Assembly (NCBI RefSeq): GCF_000764305.2
Contig: NW_025936006.1
Span: 506,388-570,387, forward strand
Length of the DNA: 64,000 nucleotides
Direction of reading: 5' to 3'
DNA from: Hyalella azteca
Lineage: Eukaryota > Arthropoda > Malacostraca > Amphipoda > Hyalellidae
Within the stretch, counting starts at the first letter, position 1. The number at the start of each line of letters is the position of its first letter. A program made the translations under genes and the position numbers. A model generated the notes under the pieces. The model was not told the DNA's origin and ran no database searches. It was given only the letters and a program-made list of their open reading frames with translations. Shown here piece after piece: positions 1 to 13,029 of this stretch.

Positions 1-3000
1 TCAATACATCACGCGGCAGTCGGTGGTCTATTGTGCTCCCATCGACCATACGCTGAAATGGCCTATAACTTTAGCAGGCAGTTCTTGAACACTCGTATGA
101 TAATTAGATGCAATTTTACGAGAACATATAAATTAGGCCTACTAGAACGCCAAACAGTAGTTCTCGCTCAAGCTCTGTTTACTTAAAAACATTATGGACA
201 GGAAAATCGAAAATAAAACAACCGGTGGCAAACAACCTACATGTTATCGATCAATGATAAAATTGTGACCAAGTTTTGCATGGCCTTGTATTTTGTGCAG
301 ACACAGAAGCAGAAGCTTGAGGTTTATTCCCCGCGTATCGCTTCATCTAACATCTTATTTATTATATTTTAAGGAGGAACAAGGCAGACGCAGCCTCCGC
401 AGACACTTGCATTGACATTTGTAACTTGCGCCAGTACAGCAACATTTTTTTAACTAATAATATTAGTGATAAAGGACATGTGAGTAGTATTAAAACTATT
501 TAATAAGCGCTGCAATATGCAAGTGGTATATAGTCCTAGGAGTCAATAGCGAATATGCAAGTAATAAGCAATATGCAAGGGCTGCAGTAAGCAATATTAA
601 TAAGCGCTGCAATATGCAAGTAATATAGAATACGAGTTGCGCTTCACCGAATAGCTCTTGCCCGGTCAAGATATCGAATAGCAAATGGCGCAGTAATAGG
701 CAATCTGAAATTCAAAATATTCACATTCGAATATGAACATTCATAATTGAATTAATCACCATTCAATTTAATCATTCCATTAAGCTCGTTCCTGAAAATT
801 TCCGACATTTTTAAAATAAAAAATCATGATCAGTGCAAAAATTTGGTAAAACATTCAATATACTTCAAAACAGTTCGTAACATAATTCCTCTCTCCTCTT
901 CTCTTATCACAATCATTACAATAGCAAAGAATTATTTCTCAGTGCAAGAAAACTCTGTCATTTTTCACCTGTAAGATTTTCATTTGCGAGTACATGCTCG
1001 TGACCTAGCCCTGGCACGCCCTGGGCGCCCCACACAAGACTGTCCCAGCGACCTTTCCAAGCGCTAGTTTTTCAATCGCTTGTCCTAGAAGCCACAAATG
1101 CATTGGCCCGCGAGGTCGTTGAGAAACAAAAGGCGAAAGGCTGCATATGCGAACGCTGTATGAATATCGTTTGAGTGCAACCGTTATAATTTATGATAAA
1201 ATTTAAAAGGAAGAGAAAACATACGAGACCATACAAGAGTCTAGCATACGAGGAGCGTCGGCTGTTTATGAGAATATATAAATTTACCATCCCAGATAGT
1301 TTTAATTTCTGGACACTCAATTTAGTCATGCAACAACTATAACAAGTACAATATATTGAAATTTATATTAAAGAATGTATTCACGTCTGATTCGCCCATA
1401 TTTGCACGTCATGATTGTATAGGTACGGCCGGCACAATCAACAAGTATCTACAGTGGTCCGTCGGTGACCCGACATAATTAATTTTTACTTCCAGAAGCC
1501 TATCAAATTAACGGGAATTTTGGAATTATTTATTGTGTGATTTTTACTAGATCTGAGGCTGCTCTGAATGGACGACAGCGACACCTCGAAAGCATGTCTA
1601 ACCGCTGACACGGCCAGCAGATCGCCGTTGTGAAATGCGTAGCCAGAAAAGCATTCGTATTGGTAGGTGGACTGAAATAACGGATGTATATATACAAGCG
1701 AGTGTCATAGCTGGCTGTAAACACACCCACGTCACCTTATTTAGAGGCCAAGTCATCCCGCCGACCTCGGACAGCTAACAAAAACACTAGGATGAGGAAA
1801 ATGCTCTCTCGCGAGAGTTGATGAAGATCTCGGATAAAATAATTTGAAGTGGAATTAAAAATACTTCGCAATATTGTCAAATAAATTCCTGAAGAACTCA
1901 ACTTTATTAATTGTAAGTAAATCAAAATTGGAAATTTTCTTTGTAAATATTTTTCTATAGTGACAGAAGATAATATTGTCACGAAGAAACTTGATTAATA
2001 GATATGATTCCACCTACTGGGTGAAAGTTGAAAAAATTAGTCCTCTTCACCAAGTATGTGATTATAAAATTTGGACAAAACATGCATGGTTGATCAAGAT
2101 TTGTTTCCTTGCAAAGACAAATTATTAATCCTTTATTTTACACCAAAACAAGTAATTTACATGAAAACAATTATTCTGCAACAAACTTCGCACTACAATA
2201 ATGAACTTTTCGGCACTCCTAAGAATATGCGAAAATTAAGTTCTCGTAAACAGAAAGTCTTTTTAAAAACTAATAAAATTTTAATTACGAGCAATGTGAG
2301 CGAATTGAATTTACTTTCACTAGACTTTGAATTGTGTGATATATGGAATTCAATTAAAAGATTGCTGTTTAAGATAGTCCTTATGGATTTCTCCGTTCGT
2401 CGCCTCCGCAAGAGTCAGAGACCTCAACGCTGAGCAAGTAGCTATCCCATAAGCTGGCCTCGTTGGCACGCAACGAATTAATCCCGCAACCGTGGATGCA
2501 TACGCCAGATACACCGGAATTTATTAAAAGATATTCTCAAGTTCAATTAAAACAGAGAATATTGGGCTTCGATGCAATTTATTACGGTTTATGATAGATA
2601 ATTACACAAGTCAGCGAGTACCGACGTGAAAACCCGCTATCATTATCGAACTTCAAATTATACACGCACACGTTCCGGTAGAAATTAGCTCCATTATATA
2701 AGATTGGCGAGTTAAGTTGGTCACGGAGAAGCCTTGGAGTGTCGAGGTCGGACAATGACAGAGCAGCGAGAGATGGAGTATTAGTTCAATGCAATACTCA
2801 GAACTAATTTCACTCCAGCATCAAATGACAAACTGAATTAAGATTATATCAATCAGATATTTCATGGAAGAATTCTTCTGAATTGATTTCTCCATTCACA
2901 GTCACAAAGACAATGTACATCTAACTTCTTGCAGAACGTTAGGCAGAAGCAAATCCAACAATTCACGTTTCTAATGTTCACTAAGGTCGCATGATGCCTC

Positions 3001-6000
3001 TGGTCATCAATCAAGCGGCAGAAAAAGGCAAAGCAAACATCTCAAAAAGAAAGACAATATTTCTACTTTGCATTTCAATTGTAAGAGTGACACCAGGGAA
3101 GAAACTCCCAAAGACTTCTCGCTCAATGCATGCAAATGTCGAGACTTGCGTGACGCGCATCCTTAGAGTTGAACAAAGCAGAGGCTTTGATGATAGTGAG
3201 CGCCACGCGAATAAAAACTGAAAGGAAAATTCATTTCGAACTATCAACAACTCACGCATGAATGAGTCCCAACTAATGATTTTGCAAATAAAGATGTTCG
3301 GTGCAATTTAAAGACGCATATACTGTGTGGTGATAGACGCTTATACATCGCTTGATTGCATAACTATTTGATAGTCTAATTTCGAATAAAAAAAATAGTT
3401 AAGATTAGTTTGGCTATAACCGAGGTATAGGGTTAACTTCTGTTCGCAATCTCTACTAACAATTGATCCTGCGTCTAACTGCGGTGTACATGGGTGCCCT
3501 GTCTCGCCTGTCCATGCTTAATTAATTAGTGTAATGCAATTCGAAGAGCGAAGTTCTTTCTCTCACCAAGGAGTGGCTCTATTTTTTGCGGGACCATGAT
3601 ATGGCGCACCTTTGAAAGCAAGAGGTCGCTTTTTTATATTTCCGTTGCCACTATACAGAGTAGTTGACAAGTGGGCCCCAAACCAGCTCACCTCGATATT
3701 TACCCCGATTACTCTCTTCACGCACCAATGAAGCAAGAGTGTTTTGTATCGGAAATTTTTCAAATAATTCCCGAAGTCGGTAATCAGGAGATATAAAGCT
3801 GCTTGCTTTCAACCAAGCTGTTCGTCCGCTTTCCAGCCATCGGCGACGTAATCGGGATTTTCGTTAAGCGTAACTTTCAACTACCGAAACTTTCTACGCC
3901 AACTGCCACATGAAGCGCTCATGCTAAGCTTATTCTTCTACTCCGATACGTACAACGTACACGTTTGACTTGAAAATAAACAAAGCTAGCGACACATGCA
4001 GTACTTCAAGATTGTAAAAGAAATTTACGAAAATGATGGGACCGTCGATTTCGCTCGCGAATTTCCATTTGTCCATTTTTTAACACATGAACATTTGAAA
4101 TAATGAACCTTCGGTTATGAGGGGCATAAGACTTTGCAGGATATATTGAAAGAAAAAACGCGCATTTTCCCTTGATTAAACAAAAATATCAATTACTACA
4201 ACTTTTTGACTTCAAATAGGAAGTAATTCATCGTACAGGCCAAGTTCAGATGTGGCTTCATTCAACGAAATTTGCACGTTAAATCATTTTGAGCGCCTCC
4301 TGATCGATAAACTCATCAGAGAAACTAAATTTCATGTAATGAGATTACAAGATCTCACGGATAAAACTTGTTTCTCAAAGGTTTCCTGTATTTGATCGCC
4401 AAATGAGAATGATATTTGTCGCGCGTGCGACGGATTTTAGGCCACCATTTCAGGAAGGCCGCAACAGTTCTTCACTGGAAGACTTCGCTTATGCAAAAAG
4501 CAGGCGATGGAGGCTTCATGATCACTTTCCCTCTCGACTGCCCTGACCTTCAGTGCAGTGTACTCCATGGCTGCTGTTCTGACACACTTTTGTGCTTCAC
4601 ATGAGGCTGACATTGCCACTTGCAATTGAATTTTCTTATAGCTTCAGTCAAACACATGAACTGCTCGTGCCTACCAAGCTTACCCCGTCCTACGTATTTG
4701 CAACGAATGAAATTTTTACCTCTGTATTCCAGCAATTCATACTACGACAAAACATTTCAAACTTATAAGCTTTTTTTCATGAGTAATCCTTACTGAAACC
4801 AATGCGCCCGAAACAGATACCTGTAACTTTATGCAAACAGGCGGCTTCCCGTAGCTTTGTTGATAAACGCGATTGCTTTCGTCCTATGAACGGCGACCTT
4901 TCCTGTCGCAATCGTTAGCTTTCCTGCAGCCTTGTGACACTTCGTCAACTTGTCAGGTCCAAGTAACCGTAACAACAAGGTTTTTTTTCATTCATAACAA
5001 TCAATAAAATTGTAATGCTCCAATGAGAATTCAAATTTTAAATAGTACTAAATTTGGCGTGGAGTATTGTTTTTTTCTTATAAAATACAGAGGAACTGAA
5101 ATAAGCACCGTCAAAATATTTTCAAATTTTTAGGCTATACATAAAAATCCATTTTTATTTCTGTGCTTGACTGATTTATAGATAACTATAAAAAGAACTA
5201 TTTGATACGCAACCATAATTAGATGTACCGATCATTAAAAACATTGCCTCTCTTTTCTTCTAAATTATGACTGAAGTTCAACAACTAGCGATCAAGTTGA
5301 GGAGCAGAGCGTTGTTGATGACGTTGTTTGACGAGGTTTTCGTGTGACAAATCGACCTCGACCGTCCGACAGCGTTGAGGCCCCGGCACCAACACCGGAA
5401 GGTTGCAAGGCCTGCAAACATCATGCAAATGGGCAGCCATGGGCCACCCTCAACAAGCGCATTCCATTTACAGCTCTGCCTGGTGTTATAATGACGGAAA
5501 ACCATCTACTTCCTGGAGAGAAGACCATTTAAATGCAGTAATGTTGATCATTTGAATGTTGAAATGGAAATTACCTATGGCGGATACCAATGTTTTACAA
5601 ATGAGTACGTAAAAAATTCGCAAAATCACGAAATAGGAAAATCGGCGTCAATTAAGTTGGCTTACATAGAACGTCGAAGCTGTTATGTTAATACTGATAA
5701 GCACGGCTGATGGTCAGCTGCAAGTGACGTATTTTGAACATAAGAGATCTTATCGCAAAATGCAGGTGCATCGTGCTGGGAATTTCATCGCAAATGTAAA
5801 CATTGGAAATTATCGCGCGAGAATCTGTCTTTCAGAGTGGGAATGTTTCTGAAACCGATTTTATTTGGGTAATTCATATTGGATAATCAACAATACAATT
5901 TTCACGGTTGCATCCCACCGCCGTACATTCCTGTTTCTTGCATGGTAGGATCGAATCCAACAGCAATCATTACTAAAGATTTGCGCATGTTATAATTTTA

Positions 6001-7957
6001 CGGATCATTTCTCGGCTCAACTCCGAAGCTGCGGGAAGTCCATACCAGGCATCGATCGTGATCAGTCGGACTTCAAAGTAGAGCATAACCAAAGCTATGG
6101 CTGAGCATAAAGTGGCATTGCGTGCGGCAACGGAACCTCATAACAGAACCGAAACTTCTAAGCAAGATGCAGCATCGAATTTTTAGGGGTTTCTAGAGTA
6201 CGCCACTTATATGAAAATAAATCAAGAATTAAAATAACGGACTCCTAAGAAAAACTCTTCGGACTCTTACTGTAGGTACAATTGTGAATATAGAAGAAAT
6301 AATTTGTTAAAATCCAAGCCAGAAACAAATTCATATCGATGTTGAACTGCCGCTGCGCGTGAGCCGAGATATCAGGTGCAAGCCGGCTAAAGAGCTCCAC
6401 CTTGAAAAAGAAACCGCTCAAGATTTCCTGCAGCTGGGCGTTTGTTAGCTTCTATGAGAAATAACGCACATGATGTAGATAAGGAAAAATAAGTGAACAG
6501 AGCGTGAACCGTCCACGTGATGCTGCGCTACTTCGCAACAGATAAAAAAACGGTGATGCAGGAAATTGTTCCCTTAGCAACAATCATACAAATTATTGAA
6601 GTTTAGCAAGTCTCGCGGAAAACAAGGACAGAGATTCCACCTTCCTTCCGCTTGCAAGTCTTTTGCTTCTTTTCAAGCATTCTGTAGACTCCTTTGCAGA
6701 CAAGTAAAATTCAGTCCTAAGCAAAATAAACTAGCATTCAATGGGAATGATTTTTACAACTGAACAGACCAGACAAATAGTTCGACAGATGATAAATTCA
6801 TCGAATATCACCATTTCTTCTCGTAAACTGATGCTTGGCGATTGCAAACAGGATGCCGTACGTAGTGATGTATCTGGAAAATCTCACTGCCAGGCTCAGA
6901 CAAATCTGATCTCAATTTCAACTTCTATCATCGGTTTGAATGCAATTGCGCCTCCTTGTCAGTATCTGAGAATTAATTTAATTAATCAGGAGCTGCAACA
7001 ATCGAATACGTCGGACAGGAAAGTGATGGCTCCATTACGTGGAGTGATCACGTCGCGCTTTCTAGACTGAGCGGGCGCTGAGAAGCGTTTTAGGCGTCAC
7101 GTCTTATTTATCTCTTCAATGTCACGGTGCAGGGCACAGGGAGAACGCAGCATGGAATCTTAATGTTCTTCTGCACATTTGCCCCACAATCATCACTTAA
7201 AATAACTCATATTCTTCTTCAGCAAATTTTCCCACACGTTTCACTTCAGATAAGCCTTTTCGTTTTTATGCAAATTAACTCTATACGAATATAACTTTGC
7301 ATCAGCCTCCGTTGTTTTTCCGTAAATGTACCTTAAAACCATCATTTGGCCGCAGCCCCTCGCCCACAGATGCGGCTCGTGATCAGCCTGATGGATCACG
7401 AGCTTTTCAGGCGCGTTTTTACACCATCGCTGCACGTGTGATGCTGATAACTCCATAGAGATATACAGGCTGCAAGTAGCTTGCATTATGCAACGTTATC
7501 TTTTTCCCACCTCATCAGATATAGATAAAGAACACTTGTGACTTGTTATGAAACCATAACGTACCCAATCAAGATAGGTACGAATCACAGCAGACCGTCT
7601 ATTCGATGATGCGCACCTATTTTTTAATTAATTTAAAATCTAGGTGTAACTCAAATATTAGTTTCAGAAAAATACTTTAGTCAAAGCAATTCCGTCGCCA
7701 AGGTTGGCGTCTTCAATGCATAAGAACGTAAAAAGTCTTGAAAATGTATACCCGTACAGGCCGGCGATGTCATTACATAAAAAACGCTTGTAGTGTAAGC
7801 ACGTAACTGGGCCACATTCTGACCCGCCTAAGCCGGGGCCCCAGACACCAGCAAGTTGTTGAGGGCAGCCGAGCCCCGACCTCACAAGTCTTGGCTGATG
7901 TCGCCGCAATTATTCTAAAGAACTGACCATAAAAGGCCAAAGAAATCCCACGAAGAG
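1..7957. other. Gene-free AT-rich stretch
   Basis: I see no convincing coding exon on either strand. The open frames are short, lack recognisable motifs, and overlap each other in sense and antisense. The only structure noted is a small imperfect repeat at about 499-625, where the word taataagcgctgcaatatgc occurs near 501 and again near 599, with degenerate 'caatatgcaag' words between. It is probably intergenic or intronic DNA. Confidence 0.5.
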
Positions 7958-8046
7958 ACGAGCAGCAAACTATGAATCAACGTACACAACAAGACGATCA
8001 GCGAACTATGAACCAACGTACACAACAAGACGTGCAGCAAATTATG
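7958..8046. repeat. 35/36-bp tandem repeat, about 2.5 units
   Basis: Units start near 7958, 7993 and 8029. They share the words gacgagcagcaaactatga and caacgtacacaacaagacg with a few substitutions. No protein is supported across them. This is a simple minisatellite. Confidence 0.75.
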
Positions 8047-8410
8047 CAGCAGGCGACAGAAATTTGCTCTATCGGTGCAAAATAAGCCGTTTCAAATGTG
8101 GCTAGGCAGGTTCAAATAAAAATTGATGCGGAAAAAGGCGATCGAATTTCAATTTAGTTATTTCCAATTTTATCCTCGTAGAAAACATTAGAGAACTGAC
8201 TTAAAAATATAAACAATAATAAGCTCGCAATTATTCTATGAGAAATTTCATCAATAAATAAACAATAAAACAATATGATATTCCATCACAATTGACTGTT
8301 GGCACCTGAAGTGTTGCAAACAACCAGGATCTCATGTCACCTGAAGTGAAAAGCGCCAGCAAGCAGCAGTGAAGCCTGGTCATCAGCTACCACAGCATTC
8401 ATTACATCAA

Positions 8411-8480
8411 CAGTGCAGAGCGCAACAGTGCAGAGCACAACAGTGCAGAGCACAACAGTGCAGAGCACAACAGTGCAGAG
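8411..8480. repeat. 15-bp minisatellite, about 4.7 units
   Basis: The unit cagtgcagagcacaa starts at 8411, 8426, 8441, 8456 and 8471. The last copy is partial and one substitution is visible (cgcaa in the first). It abuts a second, unrelated tandem repeat at 8481. Confidence 0.9.
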
Positions 8481-8577
8481 AATTTAGCAAGCCTCACAAG
8501 GTCACGCCATAATGGCCAGATATTTAGCAAGCCTCACAAGGTCACGCCATAATGGCCAGATACTTAGCAAGCCTCAT
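8481..8577. repeat. 40-bp tandem repeat, about 2.4 units
   Basis: Two nearly identical 40-base units (8481-8520 and 8521-8560) contain ttagcaagcctcacaaggtc and gccataatggccaga. A truncated third copy breaks off near 8577. Near-identity of the units implies a recent duplication. Confidence 0.9.
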
Positions 8578-10214
8578 CGAGCGTCGTGCATCAAGCAAAT
8601 GAAAGTAACAACCAACGCTCGCGCTGCATTGAAGTCTACGTAATGTGGTTTACTTTGAGCCACATTGAGTCCCCAATAAAAATGAATGCGCACAGCCGTA
8701 TTTGTCAATTTTTTTATAGGAATAAGTCATATAATTGAGAGCTTAGTGGCTTCCACAGTAGGTATTTCATATTCCATAAATAAAAAAGATCCCAAAAAGT
8801 AATTTAAATATAAATTAATATTCATTGTTTTCATACTTCAGTCTTTAAATTTAGCAGCAACTTGTTCATTGAAGGCACTCGCGTAACACGACAGACGTGG
8901 TCGTCATCTATGGCTGAGCTTCGCACTCGTTCTCCGAACACGTCAGAAAAGCGATCGAGGTTGAGCTGCGGTCACGTCTATTGAGCCGTAGATGTATCTT
9001 AAGTATACAATACGCTTAACAAATTGCTTTATATTTCACCTGCATTTTATCATTTTATCTAAAGGGAAAGCAACAAGCCACAAAAACAGCAATGATTGTG
9101 ACAAAATCAATTGATGCATTTCCAGCATATAACAAAGATCCGAGTAATTGTAGCGAAAAAAACTTTGGCTGGAAATCTCTGCAACAGAGACAGAGCCTCG
9201 AAATCTTTAACGATTAAGCTCTGCTCGAAATCTCTTACAGGCACTGACTTGAAATCTCTGTAACAGGAAATTAAATCTGAAACTTTACACTGTGTTTGAG
9301 CAGAAGGTCTTTCGAGTTCTTAAGCACAATTTTTTTCTTTTTGATGAAAATGTTCAGTTAAACAAATTTATTTGTCGAAGTTTTCCACTATGAAAGTATA
9401 TTGAATGACGTTGCAAACTTGCAATAATAACATTTAGTGAAATCTTGAAGCAAAGACATAATGGAACCAGTGGGAATTTAAATAATAATTGATACGTTGC
9501 GACAGCTGTATTAAATCCAAGCTTTTAAGATACTGCGCATACGAATGATGGCTTATGTCGTTCACTGAGCATTGGAACGGTAATTAAACATTCTCTATTT
9601 AGGCTTATCGAGTTGCTTCACATTTCCATTTCATTACAGCCCTAAGATAAAAATTAGTGAGATGACAATGCGTGGCATGCAGGACAATGACAAACTTAGT
9701 GCTGGAAGCGGTCGGAGGCAAAAGCGTCACTGTGCTGACTGAAAGTGTTCTCCACTTAAACAAAGAGCGCGTCATTACGATAAAATTACACGGTCACTCC
9801 AGTCATTTTTCAATTGAACATTGAGACCGTATGGCCATCAAGCTTGACGCTATTTATATCTTGCAATCTAGTTTCAATAAGAGCTGGTCTAGAACAAGAT
9901 ACAGACAATATAAAGCAAGCTGTTTGTTGCGCTTAGTCAATTCGAGCAATGTGTTTGAAACCTTAAACGTCTAAATAAGAGGCCCAAAAAAAGTAAATAA
10001 AATCAATAACAGGAGTTCCGACCAATGCAGTTGTTGATTAGCATTTGTTGAAAATTTCGCACGTGAAAGAACGGATGTTGAAATTCTAAAAGTGGCCAAG
10101 CAATTATGTAATGTTCAACAGAAAACATTTCAAGATTTCTACAACGCGACTGAAGCGATGTACTCTCTTTTCAAATGCCAGGGCGGGTCAACCGATGAAT
10201 GCTGACTCGGAAGT
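8578..10214. other. No gene seen
   Basis: This is AT-rich sequence with only short, motif-free open frames. Around 9160-9260 there is a loosely repeated phrase (gaaatctctgcaacag / gaaatctcttacag / gaaatctctgtaacag) that looks like a decayed tandem repeat. Confidence 0.45.
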
Positions 10215-10278
10215 GTACCGACACAGAGGTCGGGCGCTGTGCTGTCGTACCGACACAGAGGTAGGACGCTGTGTTGAT
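10215..10278. repeat. 32-bp direct duplication
   Basis: Two adjacent copies starting at 10215 and 10247 share gtaccgacacagaggt and cgctgtg, and differ by a few substitutions. The open frame running through here on the plus strand has no recognisable protein. Confidence 0.8.
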
Positions 10279-12897
10279 GTAGTGGTGTATAAAAACATAA
10301 ATATTCCAAATCACAATTTAGATAAAAGAAGAATGAATTGATGTTTGCATGAAAATTTTAGAAGAACAATTTCTCAAAATTTTTACCAAATAAAATTTTA
10401 TTCTAGAATTGGTAACCGAAATCTCCTCCCTCATCGAGTCCCCGATTTCTAGTGCTTTGTTTCAATTTAATAACAATAACATTACATAATAACGTCGCCC
10501 AAACAAAACTATCATCGGATATAAATCAACCAAAAAATTAACGGAAAAATCAAGAATCATACAGTCTATACAAAAAAGTGAAATAAATTTTCCTGAGCAG
10601 GCCCGCGAAAATACATTCGAAAAAATCACTCCGTCTTCCACTATCGTCATTCTTATTATGGCCATTTTCCTTAATGATTGGCAAATTGAAGCCATAATGT
10701 AATATTACATCAGTACCATGCAATATTCAAGCCTAGATGTCATGCAACGGAGTAGACAAAAGTTCAATTGAAGGTCCACCAAGTTACGCAACAACCGCTT
10801 AGAACGTACACACCACAAAGCGTGTCACTTAAATAAATCGGACTTTGCATTGGAGCGACGGTGGCAAATTCTTGTGAATTATTAGAGCGTAGAGAAAGGC
10901 TGTCCCGAAAGGCGAAGTGATGGTGCAGTATTGCCACTGCCTATTGTTTACATGAGTTGAACTGCCACCAACTCAGTAGCTCATATTTCTGGCGTCTGAG
11001 TGAGCCCTGAGATGAACCTTAAGCTTCTCGCAATTCAAAATTGAGGTGGAAGTAAACAGTGCAAACCGCCAAATACCCTCGCACAAGTAGCCAGTTCAAA
11101 CCTTATTTCATCGTAAGCATTGAATGGAAGATCAAAACTAATAAAATACTAAATTTTATTCATTATAAGTAGAGCAAACACTTTTATTCAGCTAGTAATA
11201 ATTCATTCCCAGAATATAATCTTTACTGATTATTTACGCACCCGGATACTGGAGTTAGAGAATATGTCAGGCATCATCCAAGCCTGCGCCTCACTCCAAT
11301 GCCTCGCATTCTCGTTTGCTTTCGACCATGTAAAACATTATCAGAAAATCGCGCTGCCTATATACATGTATTTGTGGAGTAGCTACTGAGAAAGAACAAG
11401 CTATAGACGGTACCTGCAGAACTCGCTTGGTCATTCACCTCATGCGCCTAGAGACAAGCCCCATTCCTTATTGTAACAGAATTAGCATTCCTGAGTTGAA
11501 ACATGCAAAGTTTAAATACCCACCAGATTATTCGAATATCATGATCAATAGGCCCTCTTCTGAGCGCTGCTGTATGGCGGTCAAGGTAACCACGATACGT
11601 TCACCTAACGAAAATTAGCGCTATCAGATGCAGGTCGCTCGCGTGATAAAAGCTTGTCAATTACTGAGATTAAATTGGCAAGACACAAAGAAGTCGTGAT
11701 CAGATCACTTAAAATAAGCGACTGGCCTCGTTTGTAGAGTCCGAACTTTTATTCGTCAACGTGAACGAGTCCTAAACAACGAAGCTCAGTTGGGATGCCA
11801 TACAGGGTTCTTCAAATTTGTTCCTGTTCTTGATAGAGTTCGGGACCCCTTTTATGTTGAAAGAAGAACTATGTAGCTCCACTAAAAAAATAGCATTTAT
11901 TGGTATCAGGGAAAATAATTACCAGTATAAGCTACCCAAAAAGAAAGTACGTAACGGTCAACCAGTTCGGGAATATCGTAGTCAGAGCTGGTCGCGATTG
12001 TTAATAATTCACGAGCTTAGGTCAGGTGAAAATCATCAGTTGCGTTTTATTCACAGAACATTCAGTTACAGAACATTCATAAAGAACAGCACTAAGAAAA
12101 AATTAATATTGTACATGTAAACCAAGCCAATAATAATTTGATGCGGCTGAAGCAATGTGACGCAGGAATTTGCAGGCCGTCTGATGTTCATCTCTATATT
12201 AAGAACCCTTGGGGAGACTTGAATAAATATTACTGATATTATAAGGGCATTAAGCAGAAAAATTTTGCGGTGACCTACAAAACATGCCATCTAAAATACA
12301 AATTAAAAGTCAAATGAATTAATGAAGAGCACCCACTAACAGTGAAAACTTAAGTTTAATATTAAAAAATTCTCTCTCATTGGATCGGGATGAACGATGT
12401 CTCCTAATTATTTTTCATTTCGAACGTTATCATCTTTGTCATCCAAATTCGTACTCCCAAGGCAGCCTGACGAGATCAAATCGATAGCAAAAATTCATAA
12501 AGCTGAGTGTCTTGATCCAGCGTGACTTACGACTTACTTCTGTCCGAGATTTCAATGGACGGAAAGAAACATATGCGACTGAAATCAAGAGATTAGCTGA
12601 ACAAATGGCGCCGGCCGTACGCGGCGTCCTCATATGACGACCACATACATCAAGTCCCGAGAACTCGAATCAATGTAATCAATCTGCCGTAACAGCGACG
12701 GCATAATTCACCGTAAATTATGGATTCCGCAACAAGCTCTTGACCTGACCAAGCCAAGGATCAGGGTTACTCAGGCACAGTCTGGTCGTTCTGTGAAGGC
12801 CGCTTCCCGCCCTCATTTGAGGACTGGAAAGTCTGAATGAAATTAGAAGTTCTGTGAGGAGGGGGCGGAGGCGTGGCTCGGTGGGCTCGATATGACA
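10279..12897. other. No gene seen
   Basis: Only short open frames with no recognised motif occur, on both strands. I see no RNA gene or transposon termini. Confidence 0.4.
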
Positions 12898-13029
12898 GAT
12901 GAGGCGTGTGGTGGCAGCAGATGAGGCGTGTGGTGGCAGCAGATGAGGCGTGTGGTGGTAGCAGATGAGGCGTGTGGTGGCAGCAGATGAGGCGTGTGGT
13001 GGCAGCAGATGAGGCGTGTGGTGGCAGCT
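12898..13029. repeat. 22-bp G-rich minisatellite, six units
   Basis: Six copies of a 22-base unit (gatgaggcgtgtggtggcag + ca) start at 12898, 12920, 12942, 12964, 12986 and 13008. One unit has a g-to-a-type change (ggtagca). Because 22 is not a multiple of three, the minus strand stays open in all three frames, each giving a His/Pro/Leu-rich pseudo-protein. Those open frames are artefacts of the repeat. Confidence 0.95.

Noticed and set aside
2071..2433. Plus-strand open frame of 120 codons
   Set aside because: AT-rich, no motif, overlapped by an antisense frame, and with no recognisable exon borders or homologous-looking segment.
5940..5962. gatcgaatcc resembling the B box of a tRNA gene
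   Set aside because: No matching A box or cloverleaf arms could be drawn at the proper distance on either strand.
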